A DNA stretch of 59,480 nucleotides from Syntrophales bacterium. GTDB lineage: Bacteria; Desulfobacterota; Syntrophia; Syntrophales; CG2-30-49-12. Position numbers and translations under genes: made by a program. The stretch covers positions 1 through 59,480 of the forward strand of contig JASEGZ010000002.1 in the NCBI GenBank assembly GCA_030018935.1, written 5' to 3'. The notes below the pieces were generated by a model that had not been told where the DNA came from, ran no database searches, and was given only the letters and a program-made list of their open reading frames with translations. Of this stretch, positions 17,733 through 27,444 are shown one piece after another. Positions within the stretch are counted from its first letter, which is position 1; every line of letters starts with the position of its first letter.

Positions 17733-18296
17733 CTATTTGCCAAGTTCTAACCCGGCGAGGAATGCCTCTTTACAGGTTGAAACTACTTTATCCTTTCCTT
17801 TCCCACCGAATCTGGCCTCAATCTCCTCTAAAAGGAACTCCCTTAAACTCAAATTTTTTGCGCCCACATAGGCCCCCAGGATGACCAGATTTGCATTCTT
17901 TATACTTCCCAGTTTTTTCGCTTCCTCAATTGCGGCCACATACCTCACATCCACGTCCTCTCTTCTCACCCTGTTATCTTCGTTTACTCCTGTGGACTCT
18001 ATTAACATTAGTCCACCGGGCTTTACTCTATCTTCAAAAGCCTTTATCCTCGAAGCCCCCAACACCATTACACTGGAGGCCATGTATATTATTGGTGAAG
18101 ATATCCTTTCCTGAGAGAATATTACACAACATTCACTTTCACCCCCGCGCATCATGGTCGCATAACTGGGAAACCAAGCAACATTCTTATATTTCTTGAG
18201 AGCGGCCTTGGCCAGGAGATCCCCTATGGTCACAATACCCCATCCACCAACACCGGCGATTAATAGTTCTTCTTTACTATCTTTTCCATGCTCCAT
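17733..18296 (-). CDS. korC: 2-oxoglutarate/2-oxoacid:ferredoxin oxidoreductase gamma subunit
   Basis: 187 residues with the gamma-subunit signature ELLIAGVGGWGIVTIGDLLAKAA at the start and a Rossmann-like fold thereafter (PSYATMMRGGESECCVIFS). The gamma subunit completes the alpha-beta-gamma-delta enzyme with korA, korB upstream on the same strand and the ferredoxin at 22482. It is the only gamma subunit in the window, so it might also serve the second OFOR set at 9-13 kb (inference). Confidence 0.92.
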   Translation of the reverse strand: MEHGKDSKEELLIAGVGGWGIVTIGDLLAKAALKKYKNVAWFPSYATMMRGGESECCVIFSQERISSPIIYMASSVMVLGASRIKAFEDRVKPGGLMLIESTGVNEDNRVRREDVDVRYVAAIEEAKKLGSIKNANLVILGAYVGAKNLSLREFLLEEIEARFGGKGKDKVVSTCKEAFLAGLELGK

Positions 18297-18327
18297 CTCT
18301 TCTCCTCCTGATCTGTCCTGATATCCT

Positions 18328-19104
18328 TCAATCGAGGGCTTCTACATTCTTGAATTCACCGAGAGGATACTCGGCAATCACTTCTTTTAACCGTTTCATC
18401 GCCTTTGGGGGATCCAGATGCCAATTTACTGGACAGGCAACCAATATCTCTACAAAACTGAACCCCACCCCGTCTATCTGTTTTTGCAATGCGGATTTTA
18501 CATACTTTTTTGTGCGCTGGTAGTTGGCAAAGTTATTTATTGCCCCGCGAGCGCTGTAAGCGACTCCTTTAATCGTAGTCAGCATTTCCGCTATATGAAG
18601 CGGATATCCATGGGACACAGAAGTTCTCCCTCCGGGAGTGGTTGTCGTTACCTGGCCGAGGAGTGTCGTGGGAGCCATCTGTCCCCCTGTGGTCCCATAA
18701 TTAGTATTGTTCAACATAAACACGGTAATCTTGTCCCCCCTGGCCGCAGAATTAACAAGATAACCCGCCCCGATGGCCGCACAATCACCGTCACCCTGAA
18801 CGGTAAAGACTATGACATCATCGTAATTGGCCTGCTTTATCCCCAAAGCCACAGAAGGGGAAGGCCCATGGGCACACAAGGTCATATCCATCTTTGCCCG
18901 GAAAAATCCCATACCGGCACAGCCAACACCGATGACAACTACTGCCCTTTCAACCACTTCCAATTCCTCAAGGACCTCCATGATAATTTTACATGCTAGG
19001 GGACTACCGCAACCGGGACAGGAGGGCAACGGTAAATTCACCAGGTAAGGCGATGGACCATAAATTTTTTCCTTAACTACAGGACCACTCTGATTAACCA
19101 TCAT
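18328..19104 (-). CDS. korB: 2-oxoacid:ferredoxin oxidoreductase beta subunit, TPP-binding
   Basis: 258 residues with CPGC near residue 29, AHGPSPSVALG, QGDGDCAAIG, NN and YGTTGGQMAPTT, a complete Mg-TPP site. It overlaps korA by four bases (ATGA) and is followed by korC after 31 bases. It catalyses oxidative decarboxylation of a 2-oxoacid to acyl-CoA, or the reverse, with korA. Canonical in every motif, unlike the beta1 paralogue at 10190. Confidence 0.93.
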   Translation of the reverse strand: MMVNQSGPVVKEKIYGPSPYLVNLPLPSCPGCGSPLACKIIMEVLEELEVVERAVVVIGVGCAGMGFFRAKMDMTLCAHGPSPSVALGIKQANYDDVIVFTVQGDGDCAAIGAGYLVNSAARGDKITVFMLNNTNYGTTGGQMAPTTLLGQVTTTTPGGRTSVSHGYPLHIAEMLTTIKGVAYSARGAINNFANYQRTKKYVKSALQKQIDGVGFSFVEILVACPVNWHLDPPKAMKRLKEVIAEYPLGEFKNVEALD

Positions 19105-20165
19105 ATCAGCCTCTTAACCTCCTCAAAAATAGTCTCCGGAAAGATCATCCCCAACTCACCAGCCACGTGCCTAAAAGACAACCCCAAAAAAGCGATACAG
19201 CTTTTACCCTCCACGCCGAGCCTCACATCCTCTAATAGCTGACCCATACTGTCCTCGACAACTAAAAATCTGCATCCGGAGGAGGCCTTCTGCGCCATAA
19301 TTTCATAGGGAAATGGCCAGAGGGTTACAGGCTGGAGCATGCCCACCTTTAATCCTTTGCTGCGGGCCATGTTTACAGCTTCCTCGCAACAACGGGCCAC
19401 GTAGCCATAAGCTACCAACAGTAATTCGGCATCATCGGCCTGATAGGTCTTGAACCTTACCTCAGCTTCGGCTATCTTTCTATATTTTTCATGCATCTGG
19501 ACAATAACGTCCCTGTAAACGGGGGGCATGATACCTCTTATTGAATGGATATAATCGAATCTCCCCCCTTTTTTAGCCATGCCCCTCAACGCCCAATCCT
19601 TCGGTGGTAAGGGACCGAAGTCTATACACTTAACATCAATTTGCTCGGCTATCTGGATGAGTATGCCATCTGTTAGGACCACCACTAAAATTCGATACTT
19701 GTCTGCCAGATAAAAGGCAAGCTGCATCAGATCATGACATTCCTGAACCGATGAGGGGGCAAGAACGATACTCTTATATCCTCCCTGTCCCCCTCCCCGT
19801 GTTGCTGACAGGTAGTCGGTTTGGGCATGGCGGGTGGTACCCTGGCCGGGCCCCCCCCTCTGAACGTTAACAACAACACAGGGGAGTTCACACATACTGA
19901 TATGGGAGAGTATTTCCTGCATCAATCCCCAACCGGGGCTTGCGGTAGAGGTCATCACCCGGACCCCTGCCAGCGCCGCCCCAAAAACCATGGAGGCGGA
20001 TGACAATTCACTCTCGGACTGGACAAAACGCCCCCCTCTCTGGGGTAATTCACGGGCAAAAAACTCGGTAATCTCGTTTTGCGGCGTAATTGGATAACCA
20101 AAAAAATGCGTACAACCGGCATTCAGGGCTCCACGCCCCACAGCCTCGTAACCATGAATAAACAT
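19101..20165 (-). CDS. korA: 2-oxoacid:ferredoxin oxidoreductase alpha subunit
   Basis: 354 residues with the substrate motif GYPITPQNE (Tyr24, Thr27) and TSTASPGWGL. The C-terminal domain has AYGYVARCCEEA and VTLWPFP. It lies between the aldehyde oxidoreductase gene (38 bases upstream) and korB, so AOR, KorA, KorB and KorC form one operon. An AOR paired with a Kor enzyme suggests interconversion of acids, aldehydes and 2-oxoacids with ferredoxin. Confidence 0.93.
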   Translation of the reverse strand: MFIHGYEAVGRGALNAGCTHFFGYPITPQNEITEFFARELPQRGGRFVQSESELSSASMVFGAALAGVRVMTSTASPGWGLMQEILSHISMCELPCVVVNVQRGGPGQGTTRHAQTDYLSATRGGGQGGYKSIVLAPSSVQECHDLMQLAFYLADKYRILVVVLTDGILIQIAEQIDVKCIDFGPLPPKDWALRGMAKKGGRFDYIHSIRGIMPPVYRDVIVQMHEKYRKIAEAEVRFKTYQADDAELLLVAYGYVARCCEEAVNMARSKGLKVGMLQPVTLWPFPYEIMAQKASSGCRFLVVEDSMGQLLEDVRLGVEGKSCIAFLGLSFRHVAGELGMIFPETIFEEVKRLI

Positions 20166-20202
20166 CTTACCTCCTCCTAAACTCTAAATCGTCAATCTTA
20201 TT

Positions 20203-22206
20203 CTATTCTGGATCCTGACTTCTGAGACACTCCTCATAATATTCTCCCAGAGACAATTCCCTCAGCTTCTCCTCCGATGGTATCCCTGTTTCCTCATCCC
20301 AGCCCATTTCCCTGAAGTACTCTGTTTTCAGTGTCTCTATGTCAATGGTAATCCCCTTGAGGGGACCATCGGAAAGGGGAGGACTACCGATAATCCTTTC
20401 GGGTAAGACAAAGTCTTGAGGAGAAATTCCCTCTCTAATATTGAAGAGATGTCTTAATGTCTGGATTCTCATCCCCGTTGTAATCAATTCTTTTAGAGTA
20501 AGATCCCACCCTGTCGCCACCCTTAGATAATCGAGAAGCGGATATGTCGGGACAATGAAGAAATGGAACAGACAGAGACCGCTACAATTAATTATCTGGC
20601 CATAACTACTTACTAGGACATTTTTCCTCCCCTTGTGATGGTATTCGTACTTTTTTTGCTTTGGCAGATTGTACTGAGATAGAAGCTTTTCATTCATAAT
20701 TCCCAGTCCCATCTCCTCGAATCCCAGACCAGCCTGGGTATGTCTGGCAGGAGTTGGATCAGCAACATAAGTGGCCCCAAAACCCGGATTAAGCCTCGGA
20801 TCATGCATCGGTACCTCCTGTCCCCCCACATGCATGGCATATCTTTCTGCTCCTCTGGCCACCTTTTCTGCCGCGACCTTACAGCCATCCGCCAGCAGAT
20901 CGCCAAACCCTTCCCTCTTTATCATCTTATCCAGCATTTCCAAGATAGCATCCTGGGCTCCCCACTTCAGTTCGATCCCACCGGTATCTTCTCTGGTGAT
21001 TAAACCATTCTCATAACATTCGATAGCAAAGGCAATAGTTCCTCCTGCAGAGATGGTATCCATTCCCGCCCTGTTACACATATCATTCGCCATCAGGATA
21101 GATTCTATATCATCATTGAGGATCATACTTCCAAAAGCGGCGATCGTTTCATACTCCGGCTTATGGGATTCTTTAACGCTGTACATCCCTTCTTTTAATT
21201 CCATAATCCCACCGCAACCTACAGGACAACTGCTACAGGCAAATCTCCTTTTCATGTACTTTACAACATTATCGTCGCTTATCTTTGAGGACTTACTCCT
21301 CATGGGGAAATCTTTATAGGCAATACCTGACCAATTCTTTATCGGAGAATCCTGCATTTCCGATGATGAAGCGACAAAACTACATGTTCCATAATCAGAA
21401 AAAAGCCGGGCAACCAGTTTTTGATCGGGCGGGGGGAGGGGAACCTTCAACCTTACAAAATATGGAAGCAGAGGGGTCAATGCATTCGTTAGAAAACTTT
21501 GGAGCTTTGAAGGGCGGAATCCGTACATCGGTCTTATCTCTGCGTTGAGTTTTTTCAATCCATCCGGATCTGCTACGGAAACCTTATGTTGCCCCTTAAC
21601 TGCCACCGCCTTTAGATTCTTTGCACCCATCACGGCGCCGAGCCCCGACCTGGCAGCGATTCGCCCTTTATCATTCACGATACCGGCAATCAGGGATAGT
21701 TTCTCACCGGCCGGTCCGATGCAGGCCACACTGAATCTCCTGTCTCCCAGTTCCTTCAAGATTAAATCCTCTGTCTCTATAGTATCTTTTCCCCATATGT
21801 GGCCGGCATCTCTCAGCTCTCGTATCTCATCACTCAACACCAAGTACACCGGTTTTTCAGATTTCCCGGTGAAGAATATGGCATCGTATCCCGCTTGTTT
21901 TACTGCCTCAGCGAAGTGCCCACCGGAGTTGGCATCACCCCACCCACCGGTTAAAGGGGATTTGCCCACCACCATATACCTGCCACTGCCCATGGCGCCG
22001 GTACCATTCAAGGCGCCGGTCACAAATCCCAAAATATTCTCCGGCCCTAAAGGATCAACACCGGCCTTGACATTTTCATATAACACCTTTACCCCCAAGC
22101 CATATCCACCTATATACTTTCGGTAGATCTCTTCCCGGACTTCTTCCTCCCGGAACTCACCCTTTGTCAAATCTACAAACAGGAGTTTACCCGCATAACT
22201 GTACAC
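20203..22206 (-). CDS. aor: tungsten-dependent aldehyde:ferredoxin oxidoreductase
   Basis: 667 residues, the AOR length. The N-terminal pterin-binding domain has GKLLFVDLTKGEF, SGRYMVVGKSPLTGGWGDANSGG and ARSGLGAVMGAKNLKA. The [4Fe-4S] ligands are in CSSCPVGC (324, 327, 331) with the fourth Cys in the INCSGLC segment (541 or 545). It oxidises aldehydes to acids, or reduces acids, with ferredoxin, using a W-bis-pterin. A tungstate-binding protein gene lies 1.8 kb away, which fits. It heads the operon with korABC and is transcribed away from the ferredoxin at 22482. Confidence 0.95.
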   Translation of the reverse strand: MYSYAGKLLFVDLTKGEFREEEVREEIYRKYIGGYGLGVKVLYENVKAGVDPLGPENILGFVTGALNGTGAMGSGRYMVVGKSPLTGGWGDANSGGHFAEAVKQAGYDAIFFTGKSEKPVYLVLSDEIRELRDAGHIWGKDTIETEDLILKELGDRRFSVACIGPAGEKLSLIAGIVNDKGRIAARSGLGAVMGAKNLKAVAVKGQHKVSVADPDGLKKLNAEIRPMYGFRPSKLQSFLTNALTPLLPYFVRLKVPLPPPDQKLVARLFSDYGTCSFVASSSEMQDSPIKNWSGIAYKDFPMRSKSSKISDDNVVKYMKRRFACSSCPVGCGGIMELKEGMYSVKESHKPEYETIAAFGSMILNDDIESILMANDMCNRAGMDTISAGGTIAFAIECYENGLITREDTGGIELKWGAQDAILEMLDKMIKREGFGDLLADGCKVAAEKVARGAERYAMHVGGQEVPMHDPRLNPGFGATYVADPTPARHTQAGLGFEEMGLGIMNEKLLSQYNLPKQKKYEYHHKGRKNVLVSSYGQIINCSGLCLFHFFIVPTYPLLDYLRVATGWDLTLKELITTGMRIQTLRHLFNIREGISPQDFVLPERIIGSPPLSDGPLKGITIDIETLKTEYFREMGWDEETGIPSEEKLRELSLGEYYEECLRSQDPE

Positions 22207-22339
22207 TGTATAGCCCCCCCTTCGATGCTGAAAGCTGAAATTTAATTTTGATGAGAGAAAGAATAAATTATCTCTCGAGAATAACCCCAGAGCAGACCAT
22301 AAAAATCTATCCTCCAGCTAATCCAGAACAGCACCGATC

Positions 22340-22422
22340 ACTTAATCTTTTTGAGCTAATCATGTCAAGTATTTTTAGCCAAAGCTAAAAATACTTGACT
22401 TATTCCACAGTATCTTTATAGT
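22340..22422. promoter_or_regulatory. divergent promoters sharing a perfect palindromic operator
   Basis: A perfect 16-bp inverted repeat (22364-22379 and 22384-22399, loop CAAA) begins GTCAAGTATTTTTAGC. Its outer ends form -35 boxes on both strands. On + there is TTGACT (22395-22400), 16 bases, TATAGT (22417-22422) towards the ferredoxin. On - there is TTGACA (22368-22363), 17 bases, TTAAGT (22345-22340) towards aor-korABC. A dimeric repressor or activator bound here would control both directions at once; the regulator is not identified. Confidence 0.6.
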
Positions 22423-22481
22423 TCAGAGAAGTTTAAGAATGATTCTCAATGGCGTAAAAAATTAACCAAGGAGCTAAAATT

Positions 22482-22709
22482 GTGGGAAAAAATAGAGGGG
22501 AAATAGTGATCAACGAACAGTTTTGTAAAGGTTGTGGTTTTTGTGTAGAGTTTTGCCCTAAAGACTGTCTTATTATAGGAAATGAGCTCAACTCTGAAGG
22601 ATACCAGTTACCAAACTTTATAAACGAGGAAAACTGCACGGCGTGTACCATATGTGGCAGGATGTGCCCCGAAAGCGCAATTGAGGTATATAAATATATC
22701 TCCTCGTAA
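22482..22709 (+). CDS. korD: 2x[4Fe-4S] ferredoxin, Kor delta-type
   Basis: 75 residues, GTG start with AAGGAG 8 bases before it. Clusters CKGCGFCVEFCPKDC and CTACTICGRMCPE. It is the electron-carrying delta subunit expected for KorABC, whose genes run the other way from a shared control region. Its stop codon lies within a period-7 repeat array, where the convergent cmk gene also ends. Confidence 0.88.
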   Translation: MGKNRGEIVINEQFCKGCGFCVEFCPKDCLIIGNELNSEGYQLPNFINEENCTACTICGRMCPESAIEVYKYISS

Positions 22710-22754
22710 GTCGTATGTCTTATGACGTATGACTTATGACGTACGACGTACGAT
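22706..22754. repeat. period-7 repeat array between korD and cmk
   Basis: Seven consecutive 7-base units: GTAAGTC, GTATGTC, TTATGAC, GTATGAC, TTATGAC, GTACGAC, GTACGAT. The stops of the convergent genes korD (22709) and cmk (22734) both fall inside it, so the last cmk codons (RRTS) are repeat-derived. Similar arrays occur at 36354, 44905 and 48934. Confidence 0.9.
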
Positions 22755-23408
22755 TGTCACCATTTTCTCGACAATTTCAGAAACTGTCATGTTTGTGGAA
22801 TCAATGATGATGGCATCCCTGGATACTTGAAGAGGAGCTGTTTTTCTTTCGCGATCCTGTCTGTCCCTGATAAGTAAATCCCTTTCAACATCACGGTAAT
22901 CGCGGTGCACCCCTCTCATGACTAATTCATTGTATCGTCTCTTAACCCTCTCTTCAACACTGGCATCTAAAAAAAACTTGCAATCAGCATCAGGGAAGAC
23001 CACCGTTCCCATGTCCCTCCCTTCAGCAACAATACCCCCCTCTTTACCCATTTCCCGCTGAATTGAAAGCAACGCATTTCTGACAAGAGGAATCGCAGAA
23101 ACCTTTGACGCGAGAAGTCCTGTTTTCTCGGTCTTGATCTTTTCCGTTACATCTTCGTCATTAACAAAGACCTTGATGGTACGACCATCCATGTTTCTAA
23201 GAAAAATCTTTGTTCTCCCTAACAGGTTCGAGAGGCAGTTCTCATTATCTGGAGATATTCCCTCTTTGGCCACTGTATAGGCAACAGCCCGGTAAAGAGC
23301 ACCGGTGTCCAGATAGATATAGGACATACGTTCTGCAAGAACCTTGCTGACCGTGCTTTTCCCTGCTCCGGCCGGCCCATCAATGGTAATCACCAGTTTT
23401 TCCCTCAT
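22734..23408 (-). CDS. cmk: cytidylate kinase
   Basis: 224 residues from the ATG at 23408 (a TTG 33 bases upstream is less likely, since the family starts just before the P-loop). P-loop TIDGPAGAGKST, then YLDTGALYRAVAY, GRDMGTVVFPDADCKFFLDA and the lid RDRQDRERKTAPL, all diagnostic of CMP kinase. It phosphorylates CMP/dCMP. It belongs with rpsA-sppA-ihf on the same strand but is cut off from them by the Kor/AOR block. Confidence 0.95.
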   Translation of the reverse strand: MREKLVITIDGPAGAGKSTVSKVLAERMSYIYLDTGALYRAVAYTVAKEGISPDNENCLSNLLGRTKIFLRNMDGRTIKVFVNDEDVTEKIKTEKTGLLASKVSAIPLVRNALLSIQREMGKEGGIVAEGRDMGTVVFPDADCKFFLDASVEERVKRRYNELVMRGVHRDYRDVERDLLIRDRQDRERKTAPLQVSRDAIIIDSTNMTVSEIVEKMVTIVRRTS

Positions 23409-23761
23409 ACCGTAAACCACACATTTCTGGAAAGGTTGCACTTCAAAAGAATCACCGTGAACGCCTTTTTACCTGGCACGATTTCAGCATAACAGAAAGC
23501 GTCTTGTCAGAAAAGTATAAATCTCACACTTTGAGTGAAACGTTTCCTTGCCATTGCCCCTTAAAAAGATATTATTACAAAAAGTTCTATCTCTCAGGGA
23601 AAAGAGGGTGTGCTAATACTACTACGTTACATTGATGCGCGCAAAATCATGAGGTGCCCAATTTTACTGGGCCTTTAATAGGTTTTAAGTTTACTTATCA
23701 GTTTACTTAAAAAGAGCCTGAAACCCTTGATAATACTGGTTCCACATTTTGGACTTAACGA
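23409..23761. other. 350-base gap upstream of cmk
   Basis: No gene seen. It holds a weak hairpin GCCCA/TGGGC (23656-23672) followed by CTTT and a 10-base direct repeat AGTTTACTTA (23688-23697 and 23700-23709), which could be a protein-binding site. The cmk promoter on the - strand should lie here but I cannot choose a convincing one. Confidence 0.35.
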
Positions 23762-24004
23762 AGTAGTGTTAGTTTGTTGGTGTTTGTCTTTACCATTGCC
23801 ACAGCAAAACTCTTAGGACTGTCATTTATTTCCATTACCAGGGAAAGTTTCGGCATGCTCCTCGACCAGTTCACTTTTTTCGAAAAGGGTGTACAGGCTT
23901 TTATCGAGATTCTGAATGCAAAAGAATTCCGCAGCAGGGCGGAATGGGTGGGAGGCTACGACTTTGAAGATTCAGGCAAAATCCGCTATTCTGTAGGTTC
24001 ATGA
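23762..24004 (+). pseudogene. remnant of a molybdate/tungstate-binding (COG1910-type PBP) domain
   Basis: About 80 codons, beginning after a TAA with only a TTG as start. The sequence AKLLGLSFISITRESFGMLL...VQAFIEILNAKEFRSRA...GGYDFEDSGKI matches the pattern of the C-terminal end of the periplasmic-binding-like domain that is fused to HTH or MoeA domains in Mo/W regulators (COG1910). The usual 150 residues before it are absent. It ends 13 bases before tupA, where a Mo/W-sensing regulator would be expected. I read it as the tail of a deleted gene. Confidence 0.55.
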
Positions 24005-24017
24005 AAGGAAAAAATAC

Positions 24018-24878
24018 ATGAAAAGAAGGATAGTTGTATCTATTCTCCTGTGGTTAATCGTTCTCCTGGGGGCATTTCCCGGATTATCACCCGCGGGGCA
24101 GAAGAGTATCATCCTGGCCACGACCACCAGCACACAGGATTCCGGTCTTCTCGATGTTCTCATCCCGATCTTTGAAAGGAAGACCGGCTATTTTGTAAAG
24201 ACGATCGCTGTGGGCTCCGGACAGGCCATGACCATGGGACAAAGGGGAGATGCCGACTTGTTGCTGGTGCACTCGCCCGAGGCTGAGAAAAAGTTTGTGG
24301 CTGAAGGGTATGGGATAAATCGAAGAATCGTTATGCACAACGACTTTATCGTGGTAGGGCCTCCGGAGGATCCAGCTAAGCTCAAGGGCACAATATCCGC
24401 TGTGGAATCTTTTAAAAGGATCGCCTCCAGGGGGGCCATGTTTCTCTCCCGGGGCGATAACTCAGGAACTCATGCCAAGGAAAAGGCCATCTGGAAGGCT
24501 TGCGGAATCAATCCCGAAGAAAAAAGATGGTATCAGCAGACGGGCCTGGGAATGGGGATGACCCTCAATGTCGCCTCAGAGAAAAAAGGCTATACCCTTA
24601 CCGATCGGGGAACGTACCTGGCCCTGAAGAAAAATCTCCGTTTGGACATCTTAGTAGAGGGGTATCCCCTCCTCCTGAATATCTATCATGTCATTGAGGT
24701 CAACCCGAAAAAATGGCCCAGAATAAACGCTGCCGGGGCAAGGGCACTGGCTGATTTCATGGTTTCCAGGAAGGCCCAGAACATTATCAGGGGCTTTGGA
24801 GTGGACAAGTTCGGCTCTCCTCTTTTCTTCCCCGACGCTGGTAAAAAAGAGGAGGAGTTGGGGAAAGGCAGACGATAA
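24018..24878 (+). CDS. tupA: tungstate ABC transporter substrate-binding protein
   Basis: 286 residues, signal peptide to about residue 27 (LSPAGQK). The TupA hallmark TTTSTQDSGLLDVLIPIFE follows, then GSGQAMTMGQRGDADLLLVHSPEAEKKF, FLSRGDNSGTHAKEK and GYTLTDRGTYLA, all typical of high-affinity tungstate binders. It delivers tungstate in the periplasm to a TupB/TupC ABC transporter. Those two genes are not downstream, where the next real gene runs the other way, so it is an orphan here. Tungsten would feed the AOR encoded at 20203. Confidence 0.92.
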   Translation: MKRRIVVSILLWLIVLLGAFPGLSPAGQKSIILATTTSTQDSGLLDVLIPIFERKTGYFVKTIAVGSGQAMTMGQRGDADLLLVHSPEAEKKFVAEGYGINRRIVMHNDFIVVGPPEDPAKLKGTISAVESFKRIASRGAMFLSRGDNSGTHAKEKAIWKACGINPEEKRWYQQTGLGMGMTLNVASEKKGYTLTDRGTYLALKKNLRLDILVEGYPLLLNIYHVIEVNPKKWPRINAAGARALADFMVSRKAQNIIRGFGVDKFGSPLFFPDAGKKEEELGKGRR

Positions 24879-24890
24879 GGAGAAATTTAT

Positions 24891-24920
24891 ATGAGGGGAT
24901 TATATTTTTTTCGGATCTGA
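24891..24920 (+). pseudogene. possible start of a deleted tupB
   Basis: A good AAGGAGA at 24877 is followed at 24891 by ATG and eight further codons (MRGLYFFRI), then TGA. This is where tupB normally starts after tupA. Its shortness and the loss of everything beyond suggest a deletion that left the ribosome-binding site and first codons; this is inference and could be chance. Confidence 0.3.
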
Positions 24921-24930
24921 CCTCCGGTTC

Positions 24931-26271
24931 TTACAGTTTGGCCACTCCATTTTCCGCCGCATTCACAATGGGGTAGGCGAGAGGCGATGGAGTAAGGAGA
25001 GGGTGGGTGCCGCACTGGAAGGTAGCGATCTCATCTGCCGTTGTTTTCCTTTGAATTAAGGCGGCAAGGATGTTGGTTGTCTCTCCGACGATGACACCAC
25101 CGCAAAGCTGAGCCCCTAAAATATCACCGGATGCCCTCTCAAAAATAAGCTTTACTTTAATTTCTCTCGTATCAGGTATGGTACCGGGGTGTTTGTCCGT
25201 AGCCGCAGCCTCTCCTGTAACACAGTCGAAGCCTGCTTCTCTTGCCGCTTTTTTCGTAAGCCCCACCTGCCCTAAGGCCAGATCTCCTATCATCGTACTA
25301 AAAGTTCCCAATGCCCCTGCATTTCTCCTCTTTATCACAAACAGATTGGCGCCGACAATCCTGGCCTCCATTGCAGCAATGGAGGCAATTCTCAAGGCCG
25401 AAGGTCTTTTGGTAAAAAAGGATACCTTTTCGGTACAATCCCCTGCCGCAAAGATGTCCCTATCACTCGTCCTTCCATATTCATCAACCCATATCCCGCC
25501 GGTTTCCCCTATCTTAAGTCCTGCTTTCTGTGCCAGGAGAGTATTGGGACGCACCCCTACCCCCAAAAACACAAGATCCGCTCTTATCTGTTCTTTTCCC
25601 GCAAGCTGTAAACCCTCAGCCTTTTCCTTCCCTAAGATAGCCTCTACCCGCGTATCTGTCCTGATCTCAACCCCCCTCTCCCTTAATTTTTTTTCTGTCA
25701 GGATACAGAACTCTTCATCGAAGACAAGCTGAAGACAATGGGGTAAAACTTCCACCACGGTTACATTCAATCCCCTCTTCCTGAATTCATCGGCAAACTC
25801 AAGACCGATGAACCCCCCACCGATAATGGCCGCATCCTTCACACCATTTAACGTCTTTAGCAACCCATTGAGATAATCTAAATCCTTTTGGGCGCAGAAG
25901 ACATTTTTCAAATCCGCCCCCTGTACGGGAGGAACAACGGGCATTGACCCGGTAGCCAGTACCAGCTTTTCGTATCCGAGGGACTTACCCCCTGAGGTGG
26001 TAACATTCCTTGACTCCGGATCTATACTGGTTATCTCGTCAACTATCAGATCGAGGTTATTCCGGGTGATCAGTTCTTCAGGAATTATATTTTTCTCCGG
26101 TGTTCCGAGGGTGCCGAAGATATAGGGGATGCCGCACGGAACCAGAACCTGTCCCCTCTTTTCCCTTCGGACGATGGTAATCTTAGCCTCCCGGTAGTGC
26201 CTCCTCGCAGTTATACCGGCAACGAGACCGGCAGCACTGCCACCAATGATCAATACATCCGCCTTTTCCAT
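24931..26271 (-). CDS. FAD-dependent NADH oxidase / CoA-disulfide reductase-like flavoprotein
   Basis: 446 residues of the pyridine nucleotide-disulfide oxidoreductase family. FAD motif DVLIIGGSAAGLVAGITA at the start, a single redox Cys in VPCGIPYIFG (near 47), NAD motif AIIGGGFIGLEFADEF, and FAD motif DIFAAGDCTE. The single Cys pattern is that of NADH oxidases, CoA-disulfide and persulfide reductases, not of true disulfide reductases. In a sulfate reducer it may reduce CoA-disulfide, polysulfide or oxygen; sequence alone does not choose. It converges with tupA. Confidence 0.85.
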   Translation of the reverse strand: MEKADVLIIGGSAAGLVAGITARRHYREAKITIVRREKRGQVLVPCGIPYIFGTLGTPEKNIIPEELITRNNLDLIVDEITSIDPESRNVTTSGGKSLGYEKLVLATGSMPVVPPVQGADLKNVFCAQKDLDYLNGLLKTLNGVKDAAIIGGGFIGLEFADEFRKRGLNVTVVEVLPHCLQLVFDEEFCILTEKKLRERGVEIRTDTRVEAILGKEKAEGLQLAGKEQIRADLVFLGVGVRPNTLLAQKAGLKIGETGGIWVDEYGRTSDRDIFAAGDCTEKVSFFTKRPSALRIASIAAMEARIVGANLFVIKRRNAGALGTFSTMIGDLALGQVGLTKKAAREAGFDCVTGEAAATDKHPGTIPDTREIKVKLIFERASGDILGAQLCGGVIVGETTNILAALIQRKTTADEIATFQCGTHPLLTPSPLAYPIVNAAENGVAKL

Positions 26272-26544
26272 TTTTCCCCCTTTCTGATTTTGACCTTTTA
26301 AACTCTTCTATCCTCTAACCAGCCAACCACTTTCCCTCTGATCAAATTAAGGAACTGTAATATTATACTTCCCCCTTAATTCATTTACAACTATAGATTG
26401 TTACCGGAGTTTTGCCCTGGACATATTGTTCAAACATCTTGCATCTGGTAATATAAAAAAGTATTTTCGTGGAGCTTTGTTAAGGGTAACCGAGGTATTG
26501 ATGCTTTTCCATCACCCTGTAAAAACTTGGGGCGGGCAGGTATA

Positions 26545-27423
<879 letters not shown>

Positions 27424-27444
27424 GGACAAGTTTTACACCTCCCC

